Part shown: positions 1 through 7,647 of the stretch, in pieces
Layout of the letters: every line of letters begins with the position of its first letter
Position numbering within the stretch: position 1 is the first letter of the stretch
Source of the DNA: Halalkalibacter alkalisediminis
GTDB taxonomy: Bacteria; Bacillota; Bacilli; Bacillales; Bacillaceae_D
Length of the DNA stretch: 64,000 nt
Assembly: GCF_028610705.1 (NCBI RefSeq)
Contig: NZ_JAQQWT010000004.1
Coordinates: 265,400 to 329,399, forward strand
Direction: 5' to 3'
Notes under the pieces: model-generated
The model's database searches: none
What the model was told of the DNA's origin: nothing
What the model saw: only the letters and a program-made list of their open reading frames with translations
Made by a program: the position numbers and the translations under genes

Positions 1-195
1 CAAATTGATTCGATCTCACAAACCACAAAATCTAGTGTCCTCACCTTTAGGGCACACCGTATCTTGTGCCAATGACATCGAATCAAGATACCGGATTCAT
101 CCTCTTTCCTATTTATACCTTTTGTCTCTATATAAAAAAGTAAAATTTTGATAAAATCAGGAGGCATTGTGTAAAACAAACAAGGGGGATCATAC

Positions 196-1113
196 ATGGG
201 TAATCTAAAAAACTGGTTCGTTATTCTCTGCAGTTTTATCCTTTTAACAGCCTGCAGCGAAGCAACATCAGTCGAGTCAAAAGACCCTGCAAAAGAAACA
301 AAAGAAGAAACACAGGGAGAATTAGCCTTAGAGGAAATTTTACAAAAATCAATCGAAGCCATGGAAGGCATCCAAAGCCTCTCTTCAGAAATGAACGTGG
401 TCCAAGAAATGGCCCTTCCAAATGACGAGAGCTTCTCCACTAACATATCCGTCTATATGGAAATCACACAAGATCCATTTAACATGTATCAAAAAATGCT
501 CATGGAACTACCTGAAGTCGGCAATACCGAAATTGAAATGTACATGGTTGAGGATGCCGTCTACTACAAAGATCCAATGGAAAATAAATGGTTCACCTAT
601 CCAGATGACCTAGCCCAACAATTACGAGACCTCGAAACGGCTCAAATGGGGTCAGAGGAGCAACTAACCTTACTCCTTGAAAACCTAGAACACCTAAGCT
701 ACACCGAAGACGATGATCACTACATCATCACAGTCGAAGGCTCAGCAGATATCTTACAATCCTTCGCCCAAAAACTAAACGGTCTTGTCCACGACAACAT
801 GGCAGGAGACATCGACCAACTGATGCTCATGTCCGACATGAAAGAACTAGACTACATCCTTTATATCGAAAAAGATACCTTCCTCCAAACCAAAATGGAC
901 ATGATGATGGTATTCGAACTACAAACCGACGGCGAATCGCTCTTAATCAATACAAGCACACAAGCTACGTTCAGTGACTTTAATGCGTTTACTGAAGTTG
1001 AAGTTCCGGCTAACGTGATTGAGAATGCGGAAGAGTTTGATACGAGTTTTAGTGAGTTTGGCGATTTTGATGAGTTTGATGAGTTTACGGAAGAAGAAGA
1101 GTCCAGCGAATAA
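196..1113 (+). CDS. DUF6612-type surface lipoprotein
   Basis: This is a predicted 305-residue lipoprotein. The N-terminus has a short hydrophobic signal ending in the lipobox LTAC, with Cys20 as the lipidation site. An acidic Glu-rich linker and a folded domain follow; the domain resembles the DUF6612 family of Bacillaceae lipoproteins (LolA-like fold in that family, from memory). The C-terminus is a very acidic Asp/Glu/Phe tail. The start is supported by AAGGGGGA eight bases upstream. It stands alone on the plus strand, convergent to the flagellar block, and a long hairpin follows it. No specific function can be inferred; the acidic composition fits an alkaliphile or halotolerant host. Confidence 0.75.
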   Translation: MGNLKNWFVILCSFILLTACSEATSVESKDPAKETKEETQGELALEEILQKSIEAMEGIQSLSSEMNVVQEMALPNDESFSTNISVYMEITQDPFNMYQKMLMELPEVGNTEIEMYMVEDAVYYKDPMENKWFTYPDDLAQQLRDLETAQMGSEEQLTLLLENLEHLSYTEDDDHYIITVEGSADILQSFAQKLNGLVHDNMAGDIDQLMLMSDMKELDYILYIEKDTFLQTKMDMMMVFELQTDGESLLINTSTQATFSDFNAFTEVEVPANVIENAEEFDTSFSEFGDFDEFDEFTEEEESSE

Positions 1114-1199
1114 GATATGGGAGAAGATGGCCACCTAAAGATCACTCTAAAAATTTGTTTTAGCAGATTCAAGGAAGCCGCAATGGCTTCACGTTGCTT

Positions 1200-1245
1200 A
1201 AAGGCCACGGAAAAAGGTGAAGACCTACCTTTTTCCGTGGCCTTT
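1200..1245. terminator. Long perfect hairpin after the lipoprotein gene
   Basis: Two 19-base arms (1200-1218 and 1227-1245) are perfectly complementary around an 8-base loop. A T-rich stretch follows about 14 bases later on the plus strand. It probably ends the lipoprotein transcript, but the T-run is not adjacent, so ordinary intrinsic termination is not certain. Confidence 0.55.
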
Positions 1246-1321
1246 GTGAGGGTGGAGCTTTTTTTGCTATTTTTGAATAATAAAATTAATAAGAGTCACC
1301 ACATGAATGGAGCCTGTTTTG

Positions 1322-1417
1322 TCATGGCGCTGGAGTCATGGATAGGGGATTCCCGTCAATTAACTCAGCCTGTTCTCCGTCAGTCCATTCCATATAATCT
1401 CTTATAAGAATATCTCC
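1322..1417 (-). pseudogene. Remnant of a Uma2/DUF820-like gene
   Basis: A minus-strand reading frame of 32 codons encodes DYMEWTDGEQAELIDG followed a few residues later by SMTPAP. This matches the N-terminal signature of Uma2-family (DUF820) nuclease-fold proteins (YELIDG...MTPAPS). It ends in an in-frame TGA where the family continues with a conserved Ser-Arg-Gln stretch, and a TAA precedes it. Nothing of the catalytic part can be read further on. The rest of 1246-1573 shows no gene. The call rests on one short motif pair, so it is moderate. Confidence 0.45.
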
Positions 1418-1573
1418 TTATGTCTTGTTGTCGCTTTGCTCCCATTACAAACACCCCTACTTTTTCTAAAGTCTAGATTCATCATTAACCTTACCTTCCT
1501 TTAATTGATAATAACCAAGCCAACCTGTTTAGGTACCGATTTAATTTGGGTAACCTCTCTGACATGCGCACAA

Positions 1574-1605
1574 GAAAAAAGTCAATCCAGTTACCTAGAT
1601 TGACT
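1574..1605 (-). terminator. Terminator of the flaG-fliDST operon
   Basis: Eight-base arms AGTCAATC and GATTGACT flank a 10-base loop. On the minus strand a run of T follows at once. It lies just past the fliT stop codon. Confidence 0.8.
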
Positions 1606-1609
1606 CTAT

Positions 1610-1975
1610 TTACACATCTCGCTTATCAATGAAAGCTCCCTCATTTGTAGTCATATCATAAGGGTGATCGTATTTGCGATTCATTTTCTTTTTCAATGCC
1701 ATTTTATCCATATCTATTTTAAGTTTAGCCTTTAAACGCTGCAAGTTAACTACTATTTCTTTATTCATTTGAACAAGGGTTTTAGCAGCAGCTAGCTCCT
1801 CTGCTGTTTTGGCAGGTGAATCTATTGCTGCGATAGCAGCCCCGCGCTCCTCTAGAAGTTTTTCGACTTTAGATATTTCTTCGTCGCGCTGTTCGTTGTC
1901 CGCTAATGTCAGTGTTTTTAGCAGCTGTAATAATTCGTCAGACACTTGAACTAAACGATGAATCGTTTGATTCAT
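1610..1975 (-). CDS. fliT: FliT-like flagellar chaperone
   Basis: A 121-residue, largely helical protein in the position of B. subtilis fliT, the last gene of the flaG-fliD-fliS-fliT operon. FliT proteins are small export chaperones and regulators acting on the filament cap protein FliD. The sequence is mostly charged amphipathic helix with no membrane segment, as expected. Its ATG shares one base with the fliS stop codon (TAATG), so translation is coupled. Sequence conservation in this family is low, so the name rests mainly on length, helical character and position. Confidence 0.75.
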   Translation of the reverse strand: MNQTIHRLVQVSDELLQLLKTLTLADNEQRDEEISKVEKLLEERGAAIAAIDSPAKTAEELAAAKTLVQMNKEIVVNLQRLKAKLKIDMDKMALKKKMNRKYDHPYDMTTNEGAFIDKRDV

Positions 1976-2370
1976 TAGGCTTTAACCTCGTGACGTTTTT
2001 TACGATCAATTAGTATGACTTCTTTCCATGTGTCACGAAAATTTTTAATGAGTTCTTCTGCTTCATTTAGTTTTTCAACACTGTTTTCAGTGTTGGCATC
2101 GGTTAATCTTGATAAAATAAAATCGTATAACATTAGCATGTCTTTGCCTAGTTTCGTGTCGGTTTTTAGAGTGACCATAAGCTCGCGGATGATGTTTTGA
2201 GCTTTTACTAGGTTTTCGTGACGAAGTTGGATATTGCCTTCTTCAATTGATTTCCTAGCAATCGTGATAAATTTTAGACATCCATTATAAAGCATTAGTG
2301 TTAGCTCTCCTGGAGAAGACGTTACAGCTTTATTTTGTTGGTATGCTTGTTGAGGATTCGAGATAGCCAT
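1975..2370 (-). CDS. fliS: Flagellin export chaperone FliS
   Basis: A 131-residue protein with the FliS signature: a Gln/Tyr-rich N-terminus (AYQQNKAV), then SPGELTLMLYNGCLKF. FliS binds the C-terminal end of unassembled flagellin in the cytoplasm and hands it to the export gate. In B. subtilis it also takes part in the FliW-Hag-CsrA balance. Length is typical of the family. It follows fliD by 19 bases and overlaps fliT by one base. Confidence 0.93.
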   Translation of the reverse strand: MAISNPQQAYQQNKAVTSSPGELTLMLYNGCLKFITIARKSIEEGNIQLRHENLVKAQNIIRELMVTLKTDTKLGKDMLMLYDFILSRLTDANTENSVEKLNEAEELIKNFRDTWKEVILIDRKKRHEVKA

Positions 2371-2389
2371 TTATAACATCCTTTCATTC

Positions 2390-3997
2390 TTACATTCCGC
2401 CAAATAGTTGACTCATCATTGCATTGCCTTGTGCATTTGCTTGGTTTACTGCTGTTTCCATACGTGTGAATTGAGACCAGTATCTCTGTTCAATTTGAGC
2501 TAACCGGCGTTGGAATCTATCAATTTGAGAATCGACGTTAATTAATTCTCTCCCTAATGTAAATTGTTGATTCGTTCGGTTTTCATTACCAGCACGTCTT
2601 ACAACTTTGCTAATGGTGTCATTAATAGTAGTACGTAGTCGACCAATGATCCCTGTTTGACTCTGGATTTCGGCTCGTTGCTCTGCCGTCCGATCTTCCG
2701 GCTTCATGTCCGTTAATGTCTTATCAGCAACGTTATTGAATAATTGATGAACGGAATCCGGATCATCTTCTAGCGCCGCCCTTAATTTTGCTTCATCAAT
2801 CTCTAAACGGCCTCCATCACGAAAATTCCTAGTAGTCGTAATCCCCACCTGTGCAATCTGATTAAATTGACCAGATGTTGATACTGGAGTATAGATGTCA
2901 TTTCTCATTTGTGTTAACACGGAGGAAAGCATTGGATCACGGCGAAGCAACCCACTTTTTGCTTTTTCATCCCAAAGCTCAGCCTCACGCTCTGAGAGTT
3001 CTTGACGCTGCTCATCAGTAAGAGGTGGGAAATCACGATGTTTCGGCTCAGTTAATTTGGTTTGAATCTCAGCGATCATATCGTTATAAGTGTCCACAAA
3101 AGCCTTGATCTTGTCAAAGGCATCATCCGTATTTGAAGACACATTGACCGTTTCAAACACACCATTCGTAGGCTGAGTTACATTAAACGTCAAACCACCA
3201 ATAGTGATACGGTTTGCACGAGATTCCTGGGTTATTGTTTCACCTGCAAATAGAGGATTTTGAAATTCAACTTTTGCATTCACTCCAGCAACTTCATTCT
3301 CTTGATGGATATGTAACACATCATTAAGAAAACTGGTATTGCCACCGAAAACAATTTGTCTATTTACTCCATTAGCATCAAGCTCACCATTAAATTCCCC
3401 CGTTTCCTTTCTTTCGATAACGACGCGATCAAAAGCGGAATCATAATAAGCACGAACACCTATATCAGAGTCATTTATTTGTTTCAAATTTTCATTTAGC
3501 GATTTAGTCGTATCAATTGTGACCGTAACCTCTTTTGCTGCACCAGCTGAGTCATACGTCTTCACTGAAAATTGTGTACCATTATAAGCGCTAAGATCTC
3601 CTGCAGCATTCGCCTGTGCATCTAGCCTTGTTGAAGCACTGAATTTAGTATCACCCGTTGTAATATTGGCAGCACTTATATTTCTCGATTTTGTTGCTAC
3701 TTGATCGACTTTAAAATGATATGTGCCGTTCTGTACATCTGCATTAGCACTTACTGTAAATGCTTGTTCATTTGAAGATTTTGCCACACGAGTGTTTAGT
3801 GAACTACGTAGCCGAATACTTGCTGCCGATTCCTCAAGCGTACGTAATTTAAGATTCATATCGCGATAGGCATCTCGTTGCCATTCAACTGTTTGCTTCC
3901 GTTGAAAGAAACGATCAAGAGGCTGTCGCTCAACTTGCATGAATTGTTTGATGATTGATTCTGTATCAATACCAGACGCTAATCCACCAATTCTCAT
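2390..3997 (-). CDS. fliD: Flagellar filament cap protein FliD
   Basis: FliD (hook-associated protein 2) forms the pentameric cap under which flagellin subunits assemble. The N-terminus MRIGGLASGIDTESII is the family hallmark, followed by the FliD_N helical region. The C-terminal third (from about residue 290) is the FliD_C region with long coiled-coil segments and ends in a polar GlnGly-rich tail. I take the ATG at 3997. An upstream TTG at 4015 would overlap flaG by four bases and add six residues not typical of the family. The resulting 535 residues is within the Bacillus range. Confidence 0.93.
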   Translation of the reverse strand: MRIGGLASGIDTESIIKQFMQVERQPLDRFFQRKQTVEWQRDAYRDMNLKLRTLEESAASIRLRSSLNTRVAKSSNEQAFTVSANADVQNGTYHFKVDQVATKSRNISAANITTGDTKFSASTRLDAQANAAGDLSAYNGTQFSVKTYDSAGAAKEVTVTIDTTKSLNENLKQINDSDIGVRAYYDSAFDRVVIERKETGEFNGELDANGVNRQIVFGGNTSFLNDVLHIHQENEVAGVNAKVEFQNPLFAGETITQESRANRITIGGLTFNVTQPTNGVFETVNVSSNTDDAFDKIKAFVDTYNDMIAEIQTKLTEPKHRDFPPLTDEQRQELSEREAELWDEKAKSGLLRRDPMLSSVLTQMRNDIYTPVSTSGQFNQIAQVGITTTRNFRDGGRLEIDEAKLRAALEDDPDSVHQLFNNVADKTLTDMKPEDRTAEQRAEIQSQTGIIGRLRTTINDTISKVVRRAGNENRTNQQFTLGRELINVDSQIDRFQRRLAQIEQRYWSQFTRMETAVNQANAQGNAMMSQLFGGM

Positions 3998-4011
3998 TAT
4001 TACACCGACTT

Positions 4012-4359
4012 TCAAATCTTTTTATCTATAAATATACCTATTGTTTTTTTCATTGACGCAAACATATCTAGAAGTTTCTTAGGTGGAATTTCTTTAATAA
4101 CATCATTTGTTAGTTCGTCAACGATTGCTACATAATACTCATTTAGTTCTTCGTGTAAGCTAAATTTCAAATTTGTGTTTGAGGTTTTCATGAATTGGTT
4201 AATACTATCTATTTTATCTTGAATGTTTTCCTTATTCATTTGACTGGTTGTTATTGACGGTTGTTTCGAAACATTTTTTATTTCAGTGGAATTTCCAACA
4301 TTTCTGTCTGTTTGAACTCCTTGAATGATAGAACTTGGTAAACCTCGACTTACTTCCAT
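4012..4359 (-). CDS. flaG: FlaG family protein
   Basis: A 115-residue protein with the conserved FlaG C-terminal half: LKFSLHEELNEYYVAIVDE, then VIKEIPPKKLLDMFASM. FlaG (YvyC in B. subtilis) influences filament length and is the first gene of the fliD operon. The start has AGAGGAG eight to nine bases upstream. A SigD promoter lies 32 bases before the ATG, so this gene opens the operon. Confidence 0.9.
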   Translation of the reverse strand: MEVSRGLPSSIIQGVQTDRNVGNSTEIKNVSKQPSITTSQMNKENIQDKIDSINQFMKTSNTNLKFSLHEELNEYYVAIVDELTNDVIKEIPPKKLLDMFASMKKTIGIFIDKKI

Positions 4360-4390
4360 CCCATTCGCTCCTCTATGCTTCTTTAACTTA

Positions 4391-4418
4391 TTATCGGTAG
4401 GTTAGCTTGCTTTTTTTA
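4391..4418 (-). promoter_or_regulatory. SigD promoter of flaG-fliDST
   Basis: On the minus strand the sequence reads TAAA-N16-ACCGATAA, one mismatch from the SigD consensus (TAAA-N15-GCCGATAA) and with one extra spacer base. It sits 32 bases upstream of the flaG ATG. Confidence 0.8.
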
Positions 4419-4617
4419 GTGAAATCTGAAAAAAGGAGAGATTTTTCTAAGATCTTCTTTTTTCATACTAGTAGATGCTCCATGAAATAACCCAGTTATG
4501 TACGAATCCCTTAATGAAGGTAAAAAAAGTTGATTAATAGTGTATAGTGTATGCGAAGAATAAAACTCCATAAATTTCGCCACCACTGGTGAAACTAAGT
4601 CTTTGAGTGCATAGAAA

Positions 4618-4643
4618 AGAGACCTTAGAAAACTAAGGTCTCT
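4618..4643 (-). terminator. hag terminator
   Basis: Eleven-base arms AGAGACCTTAG and CTAAGGTCTCT with a 4-base loop, followed by TTTTC on the minus strand. It lies just after the hag stop. The stretch from 4419 to 4617 holds no gene. Confidence 0.85.
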
Positions 4644-4657
4644 CCGATTACTTAAGA

Positions 4658-5482
4658 TTAACGAAGTAATTGTAGTACAGCTTGTGGCTGTTGGTTAGCT
4701 TGAGCAAGCATTGCTTGAGATGCTTGGTTAAGGATGTTAGTTCTAGTGAACTCCATCATTTCTTTAGCCATGTCAACGTCACGGACACGAGATTCAGCAG
4801 CTTGTAAATTCTCAGATGCGTTATCTAAGTTTTTAATAGTATGCTCTAAACGGTTTTGAAGCGAACCAAGGTATGAACGTCCTGCAGATACTGTCTCAAT
4901 TTGAGTTTGAACAGTTGTAATCGCACCATCAGCACCTGTTTGAGTTGAAATGTCAAGCGCTGAAACAGCAGATTCAACACCTGTTAAATCTAAACCTGCA
5001 GTAGTAAAATCAATATCGATAGTTTGACCAGCATCCGCACCTACATGGATTTTACCATCAGTGTCAGAACCATCTAACAGTTGCTTTGTATTGAATGTTG
5101 TATTATCCATAATACGTTTAATTTCTTCTGAAAGTTGATCAAATTCATCATTCAAAGCTGTACGGTCGGCAGTTACGTTTGTATCATTTGAAGATTGAAC
5201 AGCTAATTCACGTTGGCGTTGAAGGATAGCATGTACTTCATTTAATGCTCCTTCTGCAGTTTGGATTAAAGAGATACCATCTTGAGCATTCTTTGATGCC
5301 ATGTCTAACCCACGAATTTGCCCGCGCATTTTTTCAGAAATTGAAAGACCTGCTGCATCGTCACCAGCACGGTTAATACGAAGACCTGAAGATAACTTCT
5401 CCATAGCGTTAGAGTTTTGGTTAACATTAATACCCATCTGACGGTGTGCATTCATTGCACTAAGATTGTGATTAATAATCAT
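4658..5482 (-). CDS. hag: Flagellin Hag
   Basis: The 274-residue flagellin is the filament subunit. The N-terminal D0/D1 region (MIINHNLSAMNAHRQMG, then SSGLRINRAGDDAAGL) and the C-terminal D1/D0 region (RVRDVDMAKEMMEFT ... QQPQAVLQLLR) are intact. The middle is short, so surface domains D2/D3 are minimal, as in B. subtilis Hag. The ATG at 5482 is chosen because AAGGAGG stands eight bases upstream; a longer frame from 5557 would read through the regulatory leader. It is monocistronic, with its own SigD promoter and terminator, and its leader carries CsrA sites. Confidence 0.96.
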   Translation of the reverse strand: MIINHNLSAMNAHRQMGINVNQNSNAMEKLSSGLRINRAGDDAAGLSISEKMRGQIRGLDMASKNAQDGISLIQTAEGALNEVHAILQRQRELAVQSSNDTNVTADRTALNDEFDQLSEEIKRIMDNTTFNTKQLLDGSDTDGKIHVGADAGQTIDIDFTTAGLDLTGVESAVSALDISTQTGADGAITTVQTQIETVSAGRSYLGSLQNRLEHTIKNLDNASENLQAAESRVRDVDMAKEMMEFTRTNILNQASQAMLAQANQQPQAVLQLLR

Positions 5483-5488
5483 TATAAT

Positions 5489-5524
5489 TTCCTCCTTGAA
5501 ATGACTCCGCCCACGTCCTTGTGG
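5489..5524 (-). promoter_or_regulatory. CsrA binding sites in the hag leader
   Basis: On the minus strand CCACAAGGACGTGG (5511-5524) folds into a CCAC/GTGG stem with the CsrA core AAGGA in the loop. A second core, CAAGGAGG, covers the hag ribosome binding site (about 5491-5498). This two-site layout is the one described for hag in B. subtilis, where CsrA blocks translation and FliW relieves it. csrA and fliW are both in this window. Confidence 0.8.
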
Positions 5525-5598
5525 TTGGATGTTAAATGTTGTTAAGCATTCAGTCATATAGTCGGCCGAGCATATATGACTTCGTGCTTACACTATTA

Positions 5599-5625
5599 TT
5601 ATCGGATCGTAGTTTGATATGTTTA
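5599..5625 (-). promoter_or_regulatory. SigD promoter of hag
   Basis: TAAA-N15-TCCGATAA on the minus strand: seven of eight -10 bases and all four -35 bases match the SigD consensus with ideal spacing. A leader of roughly 110 bases separates it from the hag ATG. Confidence 0.9.
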
Positions 5626-5655
5626 GAGTTTTTTATGATTTTTTCATCTTTTTTT

Positions 5656-6684
5656 TTAGACGCTAACGACTTCTATTTCTTGAAGAAAGTGTTCGACGAA
5701 AATGTCTGATGTGCTCGTAATGATCATCTCCCCATCCACTTGTACATAGGGATTAATGGGGTCTTCTACTGGGATAAAGGTGATTTTTCCTTTTCTTCCA
5801 TCTGAAAGTCTTACGGTGTTGCCGATCGACATTTCCATGATTTTTTTGATGAAGGTGTTGGTCATTTTCGGATTGAGTCTTCCAAATGATTCTCTCCTTA
5901 GTTCCTTTAGAGCGACATAGAAGGACAGTCCTTTCCGGTAGACTCGGTTGGAGGTCATCGCATGGAAGGTGTCGGCGATCGCAATGATTTTAGCAAATTC
6001 ATGGATCGGATGGCCTTGTTTTTCATCGGGGTAGCCCGTTCCATCTTCTCTTAAGTGATGTTCTAACGTCGCTCTACAGATGTCGTCATCAAGGTTTTGG
6101 CTTTTTAGAATGTCGTAACCGAACCGTGAATGGTATTTCATGATTTCAAATTCTTGGTGAGTCAGTCTGCTCGTCTTTTGTAAAATGGCTAGTGGAATTT
6201 TCGTTTTTCCTACATCATGAAGTAAGCCGCTGAAAGCGACTCTACTCACCTTTTCTTTTGAGAAGCCTAACCAAGCGGCTAGCTTGGCACTTAAGATCGA
6301 TACAGCGACATTATGTCGGTATAGATAGTCATCTTTGCTTTGAACGGAGATCATAATCTCGTCTATGCCCGCTTCTTCTACCATTTCTATAATGACGGGA
6401 AGTAGTTCTTTTTCTAACTTATCGGTGATTTCTCTTCCTTCCCCCATTCGGTCAAAGTCTTTTTGATAGCTTTGGATGACTTGATCTACTTTTCGCTCGA
6501 TCGACTTTTTGGGCTCTTCTATACAGGTCGCGTAATCTTCTATTGATACTTGAAATCGATTTAACCGCTCAATCGTTTTTATATCGAGAATGGATCCCTT
6601 TTTTAAGAGCAAACCAATTTGATCTGATTTTATATCTTTGATCAGCTTATAACCTTCGTAAAATTCATTCTGTTGCTTTACCAC
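5656..6684 (-). CDS. HD-GYP domain phosphodiesterase
   Basis: A 342-residue cytosolic protein with a helical N-terminal part and an HD-GYP domain over about residues 110-320. Visible motifs are the N-terminal YRHN, LLHDVGKTKIP (HD pair at about 156-157) and HHLREDGTGYP (GYP at about 217-219). HD-GYP enzymes hydrolyse cyclic di-GMP, so a role in the motile/sessile switch is a reasonable inference from its place between hag and csrA. There is no receiver or membrane domain. The GTG at 6684 is preferred because GGGGGTGA lies just upstream; a TTG at 6705 gives a longer form. B. subtilis does not have this gene here. Confidence 0.88.
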   Translation of the reverse strand: MVKQQNEFYEGYKLIKDIKSDQIGLLLKKGSILDIKTIERLNRFQVSIEDYATCIEEPKKSIERKVDQVIQSYQKDFDRMGEGREITDKLEKELLPVIIEMVEEAGIDEIMISVQSKDDYLYRHNVAVSILSAKLAAWLGFSKEKVSRVAFSGLLHDVGKTKIPLAILQKTSRLTHQEFEIMKYHSRFGYDILKSQNLDDDICRATLEHHLREDGTGYPDEKQGHPIHEFAKIIAIADTFHAMTSNRVYRKGLSFYVALKELRRESFGRLNPKMTNTFIKKIMEMSIGNTVRLSDGRKGKITFIPVEDPINPYVQVDGEMIITSTSDIFVEHFLQEIEVVSV

Positions 6685-6725
6685 TCTCTCACCCCCAATA
6701 TTCAAACAATGATTTCTCTATGTTC

Positions 6726-6754
6726 AATATAGAGGGTTTGCTAGTTTTTAACAA
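6726..6754 (-). promoter_or_regulatory. Possible SigA promoter of the HD-GYP gene
   Basis: TTGTTA-N17-TATATT on the minus strand, about 40 bases upstream of the GTG start. Four of six and five of six bases match the SigA consensus. Confidence 0.45.
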
Positions 6755-6810
6755 TATACGTTAGGAAAAATGTCCTGAATCATTCGAAATAGATAAATTG
6801 AGATATGCAT

Positions 6811-6849
6811 AAAAATATCCCCACTCAAACGTCATAGTGAGGATGTTTC
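6811..6849 (-). terminator. Terminator of the coiled-coil gene
   Basis: ATCCTCACT and AGTGGGGAT pair across a loop of about 10 bases and are followed by a T-rich tail on the minus strand, immediately after the coiled-coil gene. Confidence 0.7.
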
Positions 6850-6854
6850 TATAA

Positions 6855-7229
6855 TTACCTTTTTAAATAGGCAATGTCACGTTTGTTGGATTGGGTTTCT
6901 TTGAAAAGGAGGTCAATGTCAGAGTTTACTTTGTAAAAGGCGAGTTCTACTTTGTCAAAGCGTTGGTTGTTTTCCGTTCGCAATGTGTGGATATCTTCTG
7001 TGTTTTTGGCGGTCATTGTTATTAGCGTTTGTAACATTCTTTCGTGCTGGTCGAGACGGGATTTCATCTGTTCAAACTGCTTGTCCATCTTCTCATTCAT
7101 CTGTTCAAACTGCTTGTCCATCTGTTCAAGCTTCTTGTCCATCTGTTCAAACTTCTTGTCCATCTTCTCATCTATCTGTCCAAACTTCTTGTCCATCTGT
7201 TTCAGCAACGGTAAAATCTCATTTTCCAC
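6855..7229 (-). CDS. Heptad-repeat coiled-coil protein
   Basis: A 124-residue soluble protein with no signal or membrane segment. Residues about 12-55 are near-perfect heptads of the form MDKKFEQ / MDKQFEQ / MNEK, which predict a long parallel coiled coil. A more varied helical half with similar spacing follows. Short proteins of this type (ENEILPLLKQM then KFEQIDK-like repeats) recur in Bacillaceae, but no function is established that I know of. The start is set at GTG 7229 because AAGGAGGTGAGG ends three bases before it. Upstream ATGs at 7250 and 7304 lack a ribosome site. It lies between csrA and the HD-GYP gene. Confidence 0.7.
   Translation of the reverse strand: MENEILPLLKQMDKKFGQIDEKMDKKFEQMDKKLEQMDKQFEQMNEKMDKQFEQMKSRLDQHERMLQTLITMTAKNTEDIHTLRTENNQRFDKVELAFYKVNSDIDLLFKETQSNKRDIAYLKR
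7065..7200 (-). repeat. 21-bp tandem repeat inside the coiled-coil gene
   Basis: Five near-identical 21-base units (start with CATCTGTTCAAACT on the plus strand) are interrupted twice by 12-base units. Each 21-base unit encodes one heptad. Copies at 7065 and 7098 are identical, which favours recent slippage or copying. Confidence 0.85.
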
Positions 7230-7302
7230 TTTCCTCACCTCCTTCAACATCAGTTTATGTCGAACTTTTACATTTGTAAAGAAGATCGAGAAGGAATCTA
7301 AC

Positions 7303-7341
7303 AAAAAAGGCTGCTAGGAGTGGGGTTTTCAATCCGCAGCC
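7303..7341 (-). terminator. csrA terminator
   Basis: GGCTGC and GCAGCC pair across a long loop and are followed by TTTTTTG on the minus strand, 70 bases past the csrA stop. The large loop makes the call moderate. Confidence 0.55.
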
Positions 7342-7410
7342 GCGCTACGTGTGGAGCCATTGCTCCTTCCTTGAATCTGCTAAAGAAGACTTTTTCAGTG
7401 CCTCCTCTCA

Positions 7411-7647
7411 CTACTCTTTTTTCTCCGTTCCTTGCAAAAAGCCTTTCAATGCATTAACAGAAATCGTCTTGGCTGCGGCACTGTTTTCTTCTTGTATCGC
7501 TAGAAACACTTCTTTGCGGTGGATTTCGATATGTTTGGGAGCATCAATGCCGATTTTGACTTGATCTCCTTCAATGCCTAGGATTTTAATTTCGATATCG
7601 TCGGCAATTTGAATCGCTTGTTGTAGTTTGCGTGAGAGAACAAGCAT
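7411..7647 (-). CDS. csrA: Carbon storage regulator CsrA
   Basis: A 78-residue RNA-binding protein with the family N-terminus MLVLSRK and the conserved [15 protein letters not shown]. CsrA dimers bind AnGGA motifs and block ribosome access; in B. subtilis the target is the hag leader, and matching sites are present here at 5489-5524. The ATG follows the fliW stop codon directly, with a GGAGGGG ribosome site inside the fliW end, so the pair is translationally coupled. Residues 63-78 extend somewhat past the core fold. Confidence 0.96.
   Translation of the reverse strand: MLVLSRKLQQAIQIADDIEIKILGIEGDQVKIGIDAPKHIEIHRKEVFLAIQEENSAAAKTISVNALKGFLQGTEKKE

Noticed and set aside
1200-1245. Mobile element end (inverted repeat of a MITE)
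   Set aside because: A single hairpin with an 8-base loop right after a gene, no target-site duplication and no second copy in the window; a terminator-like structure is simpler.
3995-4015. TTG 4015 as start of fliD
   Set aside because: It adds six residues not found in the family and overlaps flaG; the ATG at 3997 gives the standard FliD N-terminus.
6952-7317. Plus-strand Cys/Ser-rich frame opposite the coiled-coil gene
   Set aside because: It is the antisense of the heptad repeats; no ribosome site.
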